Shown: positions 42,328 to 50,513 of the stretch, in pieces | How positions within the stretch are numbered: the first letter of the stretch is position 1 | Layout: each line of letters begins with the position of its first letter | Assembly (NCBI GenBank): GCA_016218915.1 | Contig: JACRCQ010000042.1 | Span: forward strand, 1-64,000 | Length of the DNA stretch: 64,000 nt | Direction of reading: 5' to 3' | Source of the DNA: Deltaproteobacteria bacterium | GTDB lineage: Bacteria > Myxococcota_A > Polyangia > Polyangiales > Polyangiaceae | Made by a program: the position numbers and the translations under genes | Notes under the pieces: model-generated | What the model saw: the letters and a program-made list of their open reading frames with translations, nothing else | The model's database searches: none | What the model was told of the DNA's origin: nothing

Positions 42328-43590
42328 TCAGTCGAGTCGAGGTGGGATACGGCACGTCGCATCCCGCCACTGGCTCGCGCCAGGAAAACACGCCAGCCCA
42401 GTCCGACACGGGTGACCCGGATCGCAAGGATGGCCGATGTCCCCGCCAGCAACCGGCGGCGCGCATACGCCTCCGGTCGTGTCGCGACCCGGCGACGGCG
42501 GATCCCCACTGCGCCGCGTCCGACACTCATGCAGCAGCGGACATCCCATTGGACACAGCTTCTGCTCATCCCGCCACTTCCCGGCCAAGGGGGTTCCGCT
42601 ACGCGCCCACGCCACATCGAGGGCAGAGGGTCCAACTCGGTCAGCGTAGCGCGCGCGGGCAGGGAGACACCCGTCGAGCATGATGGGTTCGCTGAGCCGT
42701 GTGACGGGCCCCGGGCCTGCTCCCGGACGAAGCTGCAGCTCGTCCATCACGACGTGGTCGCCGACAGAGAGCGCAAATCCTCCCTCCCACGAGGCGCGAA
42801 AGATGTATTGCCCAGGCTCGAAGCATATCGTGTGGCGTGCCGAGAGCGAGTAGTCGTCCGCACGACCCATGGGGCCCTCGTTCCACGCCCATCGAGCCTT
42901 GAGCTCTGCCCAGCGCTCGTTTCCAATCGGCAGTTGCTCGTGGTAGCCCTCGAAGACACATACGTTCCAATCGTCCCTTGGATAGCTCGCCTCGTCGCAC
43001 GTCACCCTGGCAGGCGCAGCCTGGGTCCAGTACACGCGGAGCCTGGAGGGCGAAAAGCGCATGTAGTTGCGATATAGGACACGCATCCGTACACAACCAT
43101 CGATCGGGACGGGAGGCGAAAAGTCAGGTTCCGCGGCCAGGCTTCTGCTCATGGCGTGCCGGTCCTGAATCACCTGCCGCCCGTCTACCCATACATCGAT
43201 CAGCGTGTCGGACTCTGTGTGGATGATGTACCTGCCCTTGGGGAGGCACAAAGTGCGCTGGGCCGAGAGGTCGAAGGACGGGTTCTGCTCGTTCTCGGTG
43301 ATCACGGGGAAGCTCATGTCCAGGTTCGCAACGTACTGCGCGCGATCGACCTGAGGGCGCTCAAAACGGGCCGCCGTGGAGATGCAGACGTTCCATGCGT
43401 CGGTGGGCCAGCGCTTCCCGTCGCAGGATGCGGGTTCGGCGGACGAGTTCACCGGAATCGCAGCGCTTGGCGCGGTTCGCGCTGAAGCGGCTGCCGGGGG
43501 CGTATGACATCCAAGGGCTGCAGCGGACGCGAGGGTGATCGTCGCTATGACGACGTTGGCTCTTGGCGGAAGCGGGACGACGAGACACAT
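42328..43590 (-). CDS. Lipoprotein with two tandem PA14-like domains
   Basis: 420 aa, leader ends SAAALGCHTP (lipobox). Two internal repeats start with similar words, CDGKRWPTDAWNVCISTAA (about 56) and CDEASYPRDDWNVCVFEGY (about 198), and each continues with a PA14-like core: LCLPKGRYIIHTESDTLIDV (then WVDGRQVIQD) in the first, ICFEPGQYIFRASWEGGFAL (then SVGDHVVMDE) in the second. PA14 beta-barrels usually bind carbohydrates. The C-terminal 90 residues are Cys-rich (CPMGCPLLHEC ... HPCDPGHPC) and probably disulphide bonded. A long, mostly antisense-looking gap of about 130 bp lies between this stop and the neighbour. Confidence 0.72.
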   Translation of the reverse strand: MCLVVPLPPRANVVIATITLASAAALGCHTPPAAASARTAPSAAIPVNSSAEPASCDGKRWPTDAWNVCISTAARFERPQVDRAQYVANLDMSFPVITENEQNPSFDLSAQRTLCLPKGRYIIHTESDTLIDVWVDGRQVIQDRHAMSRSLAAEPDFSPPVPIDGCVRMRVLYRNYMRFSPSRLRVYWTQAAPARVTCDEASYPRDDWNVCVFEGYHEQLPIGNERWAELKARWAWNEGPMGRADDYSLSARHTICFEPGQYIFRASWEGGFALSVGDHVVMDELQLRPGAGPGPVTRLSEPIMLDGCLPARARYADRVGPSALDVAWARSGTPLAGKWRDEQKLCPMGCPLLHECRTRRSGDPPSPGRDTTGGVCAPPVAGGDIGHPCDPGHPCRTGLACFPGASQWRDATCRIPPRLD

Positions 43591-43704
43591 CGGAACGGAC
43601 TATAGCGTCCTACCGGGGCGCGGAGCTACGATTCGAGGGGTCTTTGGGCCAGTCCGGACAATCGCTTCGGATCTGACACGCGTGCTCTACGTGCCCGATG
43701 CCGA

Positions 43705-45108
43705 CTACGTGCGCGATGCAGGGTCCCCACAGCACTTCTTGAACTTGCGACCGCTGCCGCAGGGGCATGGCTCGTTGGGCCCGGTCTTGGGCGACGCAGC
43801 CGGACGGTGGGCTGAGCGCAGGAATCCTCTGCGCAGCGGAGCAAGCGCCTCCATCGTCTGCTCCGCGGACCATGTAGCTCGATGGTGCTGCAGACATGCA
43901 CCGGGAAGCAGGAGCTCCTCGGGACGCGCTCTTCCGAGCCAGGGAGTGGCGCAGATCAGGTGCTCCAGACCAGCATCCGTGTTTAGAAAGTCCACGAGCA
44001 GGTTGGCCGCGTACGAGCAAGCGATCGGCTCAGGGACGTCTTCCTTGCGCTCGAAGCGAAAGGGCGATCCGACCGGAAAGTCCTTGCTCCTCTCCACCGC
44101 GCGCGCGCGTCCGTTGTCGACAAAGGAATGCCCAATCGACGAAGGCTCGTCGATGCCGCGCAGCAGCACTTCAACCAGCTTCCCGGCGTAGGCGGCCATC
44201 TGAGGCGAGGCGATCCGGCGAAGACGATCGAGCTGAAGAATTTCGCGTACCTGCGGAGCCAGCATAGGATTCCGGTGCGCAATGACAGCTAGCGATGCGA
44301 TCGAGTGCAACACATCCACTTTGTCGCGGGGGTGCTCGCAATCGAGCTCGACACGGTAGCTCTCCACCAGCGGCTCTCCGACCTTGCCGGCAGCCCACAG
44401 CCCCCGCAGCGCGATCGGTGCGACGCCCTGCGACACCGTGCAGAAGCTCATGAAACAGCGCCCGTCGTTGGAGAGCTGTTCCCACCGCCCCTGAGGATCA
44501 TGGGCCCTGATCATGCTCCCAACCCCGAGGGTCCAGGCGCACCTCCACCATTCCCGAAGCGCGTCGCGCTCTCGCGAGCCTGGCTTGCGAATGCAGGCGA
44601 CAAGATCCCGCAGCCCGAAGACCCCTTCCACCGCCCGGCCGAAGACTTTGCCGAACCATTCGTCCAGCAGGGGGGACACCGCCAGCGCGGTCTCGAACTC
44701 TTCACGCGTGAGCCTGTCAGGGGAGTCGAGGATTCGGTCCGTGATGCGATGCATCCTTTCGCGCCGCTGCTCGTACTCGTCGGAGGCAATCGCGTCGCGA
44801 ACGACCTGCATCGAGCCCCCCAGCCGATCGAGCTGCTCCCGCTTGATGACCGGCGTTCCTTGGGCCAGCACCATGCCTTCGGCGAGGCAGGTAACAAAGT
44901 GGCCGTTGCGGGCTACGAGAATGTGGGGGCCCCGACCGGAGTCGACCAGGGAGATCGCGACCGTGTCCGCGTCCGGTGGAAGCGCTGTGCCGAAGTAGTC
45001 GAGGATCAGGCGTACCAGCTCATGGTCGCGGTACAGATTCAATGCGAGCTGCAACTGCTGGTCGGTGACGCGATCGAGTCGGGACAAGAAGTGGTGGTCG
45101 TGTGGCAT
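43705..45108 (-). CDS. Cytoplasmic protein with C-terminal SEC-C zinc motif
   Basis: 467 aa, ATG start, no signal peptide. The last residues include GPNEPCPCGSGRKFKKCCGD, the SEC-C motif (CPCGSGxxxKxCC) that binds zinc at the end of SecA and many unrelated proteins. The preceding 430 residues are helical with no recognised domain; the beginning LNLYRDHELVRLILDYFG and mid-section SFCTVSQGVAPIALRGLWAA look globular. In other bacteria such proteins are usually of unknown function. Its start faces the short lipoprotein-leader fragment at 45181. Confidence 0.78.
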   Translation of the reverse strand: MPHDHHFLSRLDRVTDQQLQLALNLYRDHELVRLILDYFGTALPPDADTVAISLVDSGRGPHILVARNGHFVTCLAEGMVLAQGTPVIKREQLDRLGGSMQVVRDAIASDEYEQRRERMHRITDRILDSPDRLTREEFETALAVSPLLDEWFGKVFGRAVEGVFGLRDLVACIRKPGSRERDALREWWRCAWTLGVGSMIRAHDPQGRWEQLSNDGRCFMSFCTVSQGVAPIALRGLWAAGKVGEPLVESYRVELDCEHPRDKVDVLHSIASLAVIAHRNPMLAPQVREILQLDRLRRIASPQMAAYAGKLVEVLLRGIDEPSSIGHSFVDNGRARAVERSKDFPVGSPFRFERKEDVPEPIACSYAANLLVDFLNTDAGLEHLICATPWLGRARPEELLLPGACLQHHRATWSAEQTMEALAPLRRGFLRSAHRPAASPKTGPNEPCPCGSGRKFKKCCGDPASRT

Positions 45109-45180
45109 GGCTCAAGCCGGCATTGTACAAGCGGTTCATCCTCCTGGCATCGCACGGCAGGGCATTTACTCTCTCAGGGC

Positions 45181-45366
45181 ATGACCATCGCGCGCTCTCT
45201 CGCTCCCAGGGCACTTGTCGGGGTTGCGGGCTTGCTGGTCTTCGCAAGTTGCGGCGGATCGGTCGAGGTCGCGGCAGGGAGCCCGACAGGCCCAGGCGGT
45301 AGTCCAGGGCTCGACGCAGCGGCCGAGAGTGCCCCCCCTGCGCCTGGCGCCTCCTCGGAATCGACA
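45181..45366 (+). pseudogene. Truncated lipoprotein leader (probable gene remnant)
   Basis: A frame starting MTIARSLAPRALVGVAGLLV continues to a lipobox FASCGGS and a Gly/Pro/Ala linker (GSPTGPGGSPGLDAAAE) just like the window's lipoproteins. Beyond about 45366 the frame runs into the AT-rich operator region and then out of phase through the XRE gene, losing protein-like composition. The best reading is the 5' end of a lipoprotein gene whose remainder was replaced, perhaps when the XRE gene arrived. Confidence 0.45.
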
Positions 45367-45368
45367 TT

Positions 45369-45394
45369 TCGATATCCATATCGACATCTCGATA
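45369..45394. promoter_or_regulatory. Overlapping palindromic operator candidates upstream of the XRE gene
   Basis: TCGATATCCATATCGA (45369-45384) is a perfect inverted repeat with a CC centre. It overlaps TATCGACATCTCGATA (45379-45394), a 16-bp palindrome with one mismatch. Both end 25-35 bp before the ATG of the XRE-type regulator, the position expected for autoregulation. A perfect version of the second palindrome is at 48250-48265. The base composition here is strikingly AT-rich against the surrounding DNA. Confidence 0.55.
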
Positions 45395-45418
45395 ATGACG
45401 AGCTAGAATCGGCGAAGG

Positions 45419-46189
45419 ATGCCCCCCACACGCGGCCAGATAGCGGACAAGGTCCGGCAGCTTCGCAAGCAACGAGCCTGGACCCAGGCAGAGCTGTCGA
45501 AACGGCTGGGACTGTCGCAGTCTCGGCTGAGCGAGATCGAAAGCGGCCGAGGCTCGTTCACTGCAGAGCAGTTCCTGCAAATCCTCCAGCTGTTCAATGT
45601 CGGCGTGGACCAGTTCTCCTCGCAAGCTCCCGATCACCACGCGGAGCTGCAGAACGTCCTGGCGCGCCTCGGCGCAAGCCACCTGCGCGAGCTCGAGCAG
45701 GTCCTGCCCAGCCAGCGGCTCGAAGCGGTTGGAAACGCAGTGCGCGAAGGGCTGATCCTGGGCGGACCTCGGCTCGTCACAGCGCTGGCGCCAGTGCTCG
45801 TGCTCCACATCGACGCCGTGAATCTGCACGCCATCCGGGCGAAGCTCGCCACGCTGGGGCTCGATCGACGGCTGGACTGGCTTGTGGACAACACCGCGCA
45901 CGCGGTCCGCGAGGAGCTGGGAAGCAGGCTACCGCAGGAATGGGCGCGACGATATCGGCGCGCACTGGTTGTGCTCCAATCGTCGCTCGACTTCCTCGAG
46001 CATCGCGAGCGGGCTTCCGCCGACGCGGCTCTTCCGCCTGATCTGCTCGACAGCCACATTCGTACCAAATCGACGCTGCGCGCAGTGCTTGCAGAGTCGT
46101 CGCCGATCTCGCGTCGCTGGGGTATTGCGACCAGCCTGCAGCCGCAGGACTTCGTCGATGCGCTCAGGGCCGCACGCGAATCCGGCTGA
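45419..46189 (+). CDS. XRE-family transcriptional regulator with C-terminal helical domain
   Basis: 256 aa. Residues 8-65 are a classic Xre/lambda-Cro HTH: QIADKVRQLRKQRAWTQAEL, SKRLGLSQSRLSEIESGRGS, FTAEQFLQILQLFNV. The next 190 residues are helical with no known motif; segments such as SQRLEAVGNAVREGLILGGP and GLDRRLDWLVDNTAHAVREE look like a folded effector or dimer domain. The size resembles antitoxin-like HTH proteins that sit beside nucleotidyltransferase-type toxins, but no toxin gene is visible next to it. The palindromes 25-50 bp upstream are probably its operators. Confidence 0.8.
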   Translation: MPPTRGQIADKVRQLRKQRAWTQAELSKRLGLSQSRLSEIESGRGSFTAEQFLQILQLFNVGVDQFSSQAPDHHAELQNVLARLGASHLRELEQVLPSQRLEAVGNAVREGLILGGPRLVTALAPVLVLHIDAVNLHAIRAKLATLGLDRRLDWLVDNTAHAVREELGSRLPQEWARRYRRALVVLQSSLDFLEHRERASADAALPPDLLDSHIRTKSTLRAVLAESSPISRRWGIATSLQPQDFVDALRAARESG

Positions 46190-46389
46190 GGCGAAGTCCA
46201 ACAGCTTCGCAACCAGCGAGCTGCCCCGGCGTCCCATGGGCTTGCGACGATGCCGCGTGGCATGACCGGCGGCAGGCTTGCCGACAGTCCGCTGGGAGAC
46301 AAGAGCCATGACCTTGGCCGGAGTGCGCTGCGTGCCGAGGGGGTTGCAGAAGGCGTGACCGAGGACCAAGGACCTGTGGGAGGGGACCC

Positions 46390-47079
46390 ATGCGCAGAAA
46401 TCGATCTGCTCGGCGTCGAGGATCACGAGGAAGTCTCCTCGCGTTGGCGTGCTTCGGTGCTGTGACGTTCTCGTCCACGGTCTGGGCGTTGCCCCCGCAG
46501 TCGCCCGCGCCTGCCAAGGCCGAATCCGATCTCACGGCCGTGCCACCCATCCTGGACCCCGACTACCGCCACCAGAAACGCTACCAGCTGGAGTTGTCCC
46601 CGCACTTTGGAAGCCTGCTCGGACGAACCGTGGGCAGCACCTTTCTCGCTGGCGCCCGGGCGCACTTCCATCTGAGCCCGATGTTCTCGGCCGGCACGAG
46701 CTACGAGTATTCGCGCGTCCAGCCGAGCCCTGGCTTCGAGGGCCCTGCGTCGACGCGCGACATGCACTTCGTATTTGCCGAGGGGTCGATGTCCAACGAC
46801 CTGGCCATGCGAATTGGCCGTAAGCTGATCGCGCTCGACCTTTTCCTGAACGTCGGATTCGGCGGAGTGAACGTCGATCGCGAATGGCGGCGTGCTGGCC
46901 TGATCGGAGGCGGAGTGAAGTTCTACCTCGGGCTGCCTTGGCTCGCGTTCCGCATCGACCTGCTCAGCTTGATTCATCCCACTCCGCTGAGCGGCACGAG
47001 CTGGCGGACCGACGTCGACATGGCCCTCACCGGAGGGTTCTGCTTCTTCATGCCGGCCCGCCACTCGGCGTACGAGTAG
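46390..47079 (+). CDS. Outer-membrane beta-barrel protein
   Basis: 229 aa. ATG at 46390 is preceded by GGGAGGGG at 6 bases. The N-terminus has a Sec signal (LLALACFGAVTFSSTVWALP, cleavage near 37). The mature chain has alternating amphipathic strands: KRYQLELSPHFGSLLGRTVG, AGARAHFHLSPMFSAGTSYE, LIALDLFLNVGFGGVNVD, GGGVKFYLGLPWLAFRIDLL, and ends VDMALTGGFCFFMPARHSA. The pattern matches the 'outer membrane beta-barrel' domain common in myxobacteria. It is likely an eight-stranded barrel; role unknown. Confidence 0.8.
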   Translation: MRRNRSARRRGSRGSLLALACFGAVTFSSTVWALPPQSPAPAKAESDLTAVPPILDPDYRHQKRYQLELSPHFGSLLGRTVGSTFLAGARAHFHLSPMFSAGTSYEYSRVQPSPGFEGPASTRDMHFVFAEGSMSNDLAMRIGRKLIALDLFLNVGFGGVNVDREWRRAGLIGGGVKFYLGLPWLAFRIDLLSLIHPTPLSGTSWRTDVDMALTGGFCFFMPARHSAYE

Positions 47080-47384
47080 CTCCAGGGCCCGTCCGCCACT
47101 TCGCCTCGCTGATATGCGGAGGATCGGGGCACGCGTAGCCCGATCCACGCGAGTGGCACCGCGGATGCATTGCACCTGGAACGGGGCCCAGGGGGCTGAG
47201 AATGCATGATGCTGCGGAGTGGTGAACGCGCTACGGCGCGTCGATTTGATGGCCAAGGGGCTCATCTTGATTGAACGGCCAGTCCAGGGGGGACGGCTGA
47301 GTGAATGGGACGCAACCGATTTGCCCACGCCTGGTTGGCGGCCCGAGCGCTGCAACGGTCCGTGGGTAAACGTTCGAGGGGTTC
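47080..47384. other. Intergenic gap, nothing recognised
   Basis: 305 bp between two + strand genes. Frames crossing it are short and lack protein-like composition on both strands. No inverted repeat with a T tract and no repeat family of this window is seen. The promoter for the lipoprotein at 47385 should lie here. Confidence 0.5.
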
Positions 47385-48137
47385 ATGAACCGACGAATTG
47401 CAACCTTGTGTGGAATCGCCATTGCGTCGCTCGCACTGAGCGCCTGTTACGCCACAACAGGCCCTGCGCCTGTCCAGCGTGGGGCCACCGTCGCTCCGGG
47501 CGTCGAGTACCAGAAGTATCCCCAATCGTCGTACGAAGGGCGTCCGGTCTTTCTGTTTGAGGATCGTTGGTACTATCGCAATCAGGGACGATGGCACTAT
47601 TACCAGAGCGAGCCGGAAGAGCTCCGCCGCTACCGAGAGCACCTGGATGAACCGTTGCCCGCGCGCTGGGGTGATGACCCCAAGCTCTCGCCCCCAGTTC
47701 GCCGCCGCGTCGGTCCGCAGTTCGCAGCGCCCCCAGCAGCAGCCAGCGAGGGAGGCTCGATGCGGTCCAAGCACTCACGCGTAATCGAGTGCGGAGTGTC
47801 ATCCGTTGCGTTTGAGAATCGCGTTGGTGCACCGGCCCTCGCGGAAGCCGGACGCACCGCCAGCGGCGACCTGGGTGGTTTAGGCAGCGGCGGCCAGGGC
47901 GGCACAGGGGGCAGCGGCCAGGGTGGCACTGGCAGCGGCGGCCAGGGCGGCACAGGGGGCAGCGGCCAGGGTGGCACTGGCGGCAGCGGCCAGGGTGGCA
48001 GCGGCCAGGGTGGCACTGGCAGCGGCGGCCAGGGTGGCAGCGGCCAGGGTGGCACTGGCAGCGGCGGCCAGGGTGGCAGCGGCCAGGGTGGTGGAGGCGG
48101 CATTTCAGGCACAACGACGATCGTGGCTGAAAGGTAG
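47385..48137 (+). CDS. Lipoprotein with Trp/Tyr-rich module and Gly-repeat tail
   Basis: 250 aa, ATG with AGGGG 6 bases upstream. The leader MNRRIATLCGIAIASLALSAC ends in a lipobox LSAC. Residues 45-80 are aromatic (VFLFEDRWYYRNQGRWHYYQ), a motif I have seen in short unknown secreted proteins of the group. Residues 165-240 are a Gly-rich tail of (G)SGQGG(T) repeats encoded by a 12/15/21-bp tandem DNA repeat (about 47887-48096). The boundary near residue 125 is abrupt, so the tail may be a later addition by repeat expansion. Confidence 0.68.
   Translation: MNRRIATLCGIAIASLALSACYATTGPAPVQRGATVAPGVEYQKYPQSSYEGRPVFLFEDRWYYRNQGRWHYYQSEPEELRRYREHLDEPLPARWGDDPKLSPPVRRRVGPQFAAPPAAASEGGSMRSKHSRVIECGVSSVAFENRVGAPALAEAGRTASGDLGGLGSGGQGGTGGSGQGGTGSGGQGGTGGSGQGGTGGSGQGGSGQGGTGSGGQGGSGQGGTGSGGQGGSGQGGGGGISGTTTIVAER
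47887..48096 (+). repeat. Tandem GGCAGCGGCCAGGGTGGCAC-type coding repeat
   Basis: Units of 12, 15 and 21 bp built on GGCAGCGGCCAGGGTGGCAC are repeated about twelve times inside the coding region of the lipoprotein at 47385, all keeping frame (multiples of 3). The product is a Gly/Ser/Gln-rich tail. Such arrays vary in copy number between strains. Confidence 0.88.
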
Positions 48138-48486
48138 CGTGCGCAAGGCGAGCTTGACCGACCGAGCCTCTGACGGGATCCCTGCTGGGAGATGCGGGGA
48201 GTGCCCCCCGGGGCCCTGCGCGCCTTGCACATCGGAATCCAGATACTGATATCGAGATCTCGATACTCGCGCGCTGGGATCGGGGGAAGAGGGCCTCCCC
48301 GGCCCCTGGTACTCCCGTAGGGCCTTGAGGCTTCTGCTCTGAATCGGAAGCACGAAGTGATCGATGTCGGGCGGCGACCTCAGCCGCTGCGGGGTGTGAT
48401 CGTACGATGGGCACCTCCAGCGGGCGAAGGGCTTTGGCGGTGATCGTGGATCGCGGAACAGCGGAGCCTATGCTACAGGGGATGGC
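48138..48486. other. Intergenic gap containing a perfect 16-bp palindrome
   Basis: A 349-bp gap without a convincing gene on either strand. The only structure I see is the palindrome TATCGAGATCTCGATA at 48250-48265, preceded by an AT-rich CAGATACTGA stretch. It is about 220 bp ahead of the next gene start, which is far for a simple promoter operator. Confidence 0.55.
48250..48265. promoter_or_regulatory. Perfect 16-bp palindrome TATCGAGATCTCGATA
   Basis: The site is fully self-complementary and stands in an AT-rich patch. It differs by one base from the palindrome at 45379-45394 in front of the XRE gene. A shared DNA-binding protein (possibly that XRE regulator) is an inference from this similarity. 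Confidence 0.5.
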
Positions 48487-49233
48487 GTGGGCATTCGAGA
48501 TGACGTGACCGGCAAGCCTTCCACGCCCCAGGTCGTTGTGCTTCGCGGCGTGCGCTTTCGCCCGCGGTGGGCATCAGGAACACCGTCCGCCAGGGAGGTC
48601 GCTGCGATGCGATTGGTTTTTGAGCCCTTCCGGACAGTCCCCTTGGGGGATCTGATGCGGCGCGCTCTTGCGGGTGAGGTCTTCGATTCCGAGACTGCGC
48701 ATGGGAGCACAGCTGCCCAGCTTCGCGAGGAAGCCAAACGCAGAGGGCTGGATCTCGTCCAGGTGGACTCCTCGGAATGCATCGAGATCGATGCGGGGAC
48801 GTGGATTCCTGACGGCGCAGCGGACACGCCGTTCGCCTCCGGACCAGGGGTGTTCGCGGTCGGTTGGCTTTCTGCCTTCCACCCTTTCCGGGCTGGACGT
48901 TCGGATGCTCGCGTTGCCGACATCCTGGACCGCATGGTTGCCAACCGGCGCTGGTTGCCCGTCGCCGCCGGCGGGTGCCAAACGTGCGAGTTCTGCGCGG
49001 AGGCCCGAGGGGCTCAAGCGCTGCTCATCCCAGCGGGGGAAGTGCTGTTCGTTGCGCCCGATCTGGTCGGCCACTACATGCGGTGCCATCACTACAATCC
49101 GCCGGAGTCCTTCTCTGAGGCAGTGAGGCAATGCCCCGAGCCCGGCTCGCGGCCGTACTACGATGGACTCCGGCGTTTCCAGTCGCTCTGGCCCGTCTGC
49201 CCGATTCCAGCCGATAGCGAACTGGGCGGGTGA
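48487..49233 (+). CDS. Hypothetical cytoplasmic protein, DUF7919-like
   Basis: 248 aa from GTG at 48487. The C-terminal part has LLIPAGEVLFVAPDLVGHYM, then RCHHYNPPESFSEAVRQCP, a pattern (LF.AP.Li.HYi..H.Y.PP..F..Av..cP) found in small bacterial hypothetical proteins I associate with DUF7919. A Cys pair CQTCEFC lies just before it. The N-terminal 100 residues (VLRGVRFRPRW, AQLREEAKRRGLDLVQVD) look like a separate small alpha/beta domain. Function unknown; no signal peptide. Confidence 0.65.
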   Translation: MGIRDDVTGKPSTPQVVVLRGVRFRPRWASGTPSAREVAAMRLVFEPFRTVPLGDLMRRALAGEVFDSETAHGSTAAQLREEAKRRGLDLVQVDSSECIEIDAGTWIPDGAADTPFASGPGVFAVGWLSAFHPFRAGRSDARVADILDRMVANRRWLPVAAGGCQTCEFCAEARGAQALLIPAGEVLFVAPDLVGHYMRCHHYNPPESFSEAVRQCPEPGSRPYYDGLRRFQSLWPVCPIPADSELGG

Positions 49234-49261
49234 GCCGTAGCGCACGCATCCACTCTCGCAG

Positions 49262-49576
49262 TCACAGGCACGACTCCTGGCACTTCACTGTCCCCTGATC
49301 AACCAGCTGACAGACGCGATGGGGACTTGCGCAGAGCTGCTCGCACTCCTTGCCGGTCCGGTATTCGCCGATGGCCGAGAACGCATCGGCGCCGCCGTCG
49401 ATCGGCACCATCACGTACGGACAGTCGGCTGGATTCTCAACGGGCTGCGGAGTGCACCCCATGGCTCCCAGAACTGCCATGCTCGAAAGAGCAAGCCCGA
49501 ATAGATGTCGGAGCGCGCTCGTTCGGGATGCAAGCGCTCGTTGCCCACGTTCCTCCGGACGCCCTCGGTTCTGCAT
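49262..49576 (-). CDS. Small Cys-rich lipoprotein
   Basis: 104 aa from ATG at 49576. The leader has a basic N-terminus and ends AVLGAMGCTPQ (lipobox). The mature 65 residues contain six Cys (PADCPY, KECEQLC, RVCQLV, KCQESC), suggesting a compact three-disulphide domain; it resembles the spacing of other small myxobacterial secreted proteins. Converges with the gene at 48487, 28 bp between stops. Confidence 0.62.
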   Translation of the reverse strand: MQNRGRPEERGQRALASRTSALRHLFGLALSSMAVLGAMGCTPQPVENPADCPYVMVPIDGGADAFSAIGEYRTGKECEQLCASPHRVCQLVDQGTVKCQESCL

Positions 49577-49731
49577 GTCGCGTTGCCTAACCCTACCCCA
49601 CCCTGCTGGGACTGTCGACCACGCTGGACGAAGCTCAGAAGCCGCTATCACCCGCAGGGCCTTGGCCGACGGTCAGGGGCGTGCGACGACGGATCGTGCT
49701 CTGATCGGCGAGTCGTGGCATCCTTGGGATC

Positions 49732-50484
49732 ATGACGAGGGCCGGCCTTGGTGTGGTGTCGATGCTGGGGATGGCTGCGCTTTCGTGCGCGCGACGGAGT
49801 CCGCTCGAAGATCCTGGAGCGCCCCCGCCCTCACTGACCTACGACTTCCGCCTCCCATTGGACGCGGGTGTACCTCGCGAAGCCGATGCCGGCACCTGCG
49901 TTCCGCTCGACGACTCTCGAGATCCCATGTGCAGGCTGTCTCCGAAGCGTGCGGCGGAAATCTGGTGCGGGCTCGGCTTGAGGGTGCGGATGTCCGAACG
50001 CGGAGATTGGCTGTGGGCCAATTACGCGGACTTCAGCTCGGCGGTCTGGTACGGCCCAGATCACAAGCCCATCGGATGTTCCACAGGATCGAGCATGGGC
50101 GGGCATGCATGCGGTGGGACTCGTGGGGCCTTTGATGGCAGCAAGGGCGTCGATCTGTGCGACCGCGTGGCCAGAAACGGCGCTCAGATATCCATTGCGA
50201 CCTCCCGCACCGGTGTCATCAGGTTCGGGATCTCCCCGTGCGACACCCTCGCCCTGCCGAGAGGCGGCGGCGGATGGTACGACTGCCCGGGGCAGGTCGA
50301 TCAATTGGGTCTTTCCCTGTCGGAGGATGGCGAGAGCTGCGAACTCTCTGCCCGGATCGAGCCAGGGACGTTCGGCATGCTGACGGTCGAGGGCTGCGCC
50401 AAGCCAGCGGTGCTAGAGATCTACAGACGAATGTTCGTGCAGGAGGCCCGGAGCCTCGAATGGACCGATCGCAGCCAGAGGTAG
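49732..50484 (+). CDS. Lipoprotein, function unknown
   Basis: 250 aa, ATG start; the leader ends GMAALSCARR (lipobox LSC). A Pro/Asp linker (20-50) precedes a Cys-rich domain with about nine Cys, including EIWCGLGLRVR, HACGGTRGAF and GWYDCPGQVDQ. Strands such as GAQISIATSRTGVIRFGISP suggest a beta-sandwich. No family recognised. Converges with the Cys-rich lipoprotein encoded on the other strand 29 bp away. Confidence 0.68.
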   Translation: MTRAGLGVVSMLGMAALSCARRSPLEDPGAPPPSLTYDFRLPLDAGVPREADAGTCVPLDDSRDPMCRLSPKRAAEIWCGLGLRVRMSERGDWLWANYADFSSAVWYGPDHKPIGCSTGSSMGGHACGGTRGAFDGSKGVDLCDRVARNGAQISIATSRTGVIRFGISPCDTLALPRGGGGWYDCPGQVDQLGLSLSEDGESCELSARIEPGTFGMLTVEGCAKPAVLEIYRRMFVQEARSLEWTDRSQR

Positions 50485-50513
50485 CAGAGGCACAGTCGGC
50501 TGATCGCAGGCCA

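Noticed and set aside
44305..46041. A 578-codon open frame on the + strand
   Set aside because: Mostly antisense to the SEC-C gene and out of phase with the XRE gene; only its central part (45181-45366) looks like real protein, and that is reported separately.
46190..46389. A toxin gene next to the XRE regulator
   Set aside because: The 200-bp gap after it and the reverse-strand frame there (45929-46426) show no toxin motif; the reverse frame lies largely over the XRE gene.
47887..48096. A CRISPR-like array in the GGCAGCGGCCAGGGTGGC repeats
   Set aside because: Units keep a coding frame and give a Gly/Ser/Gln tail; there are no spacers.
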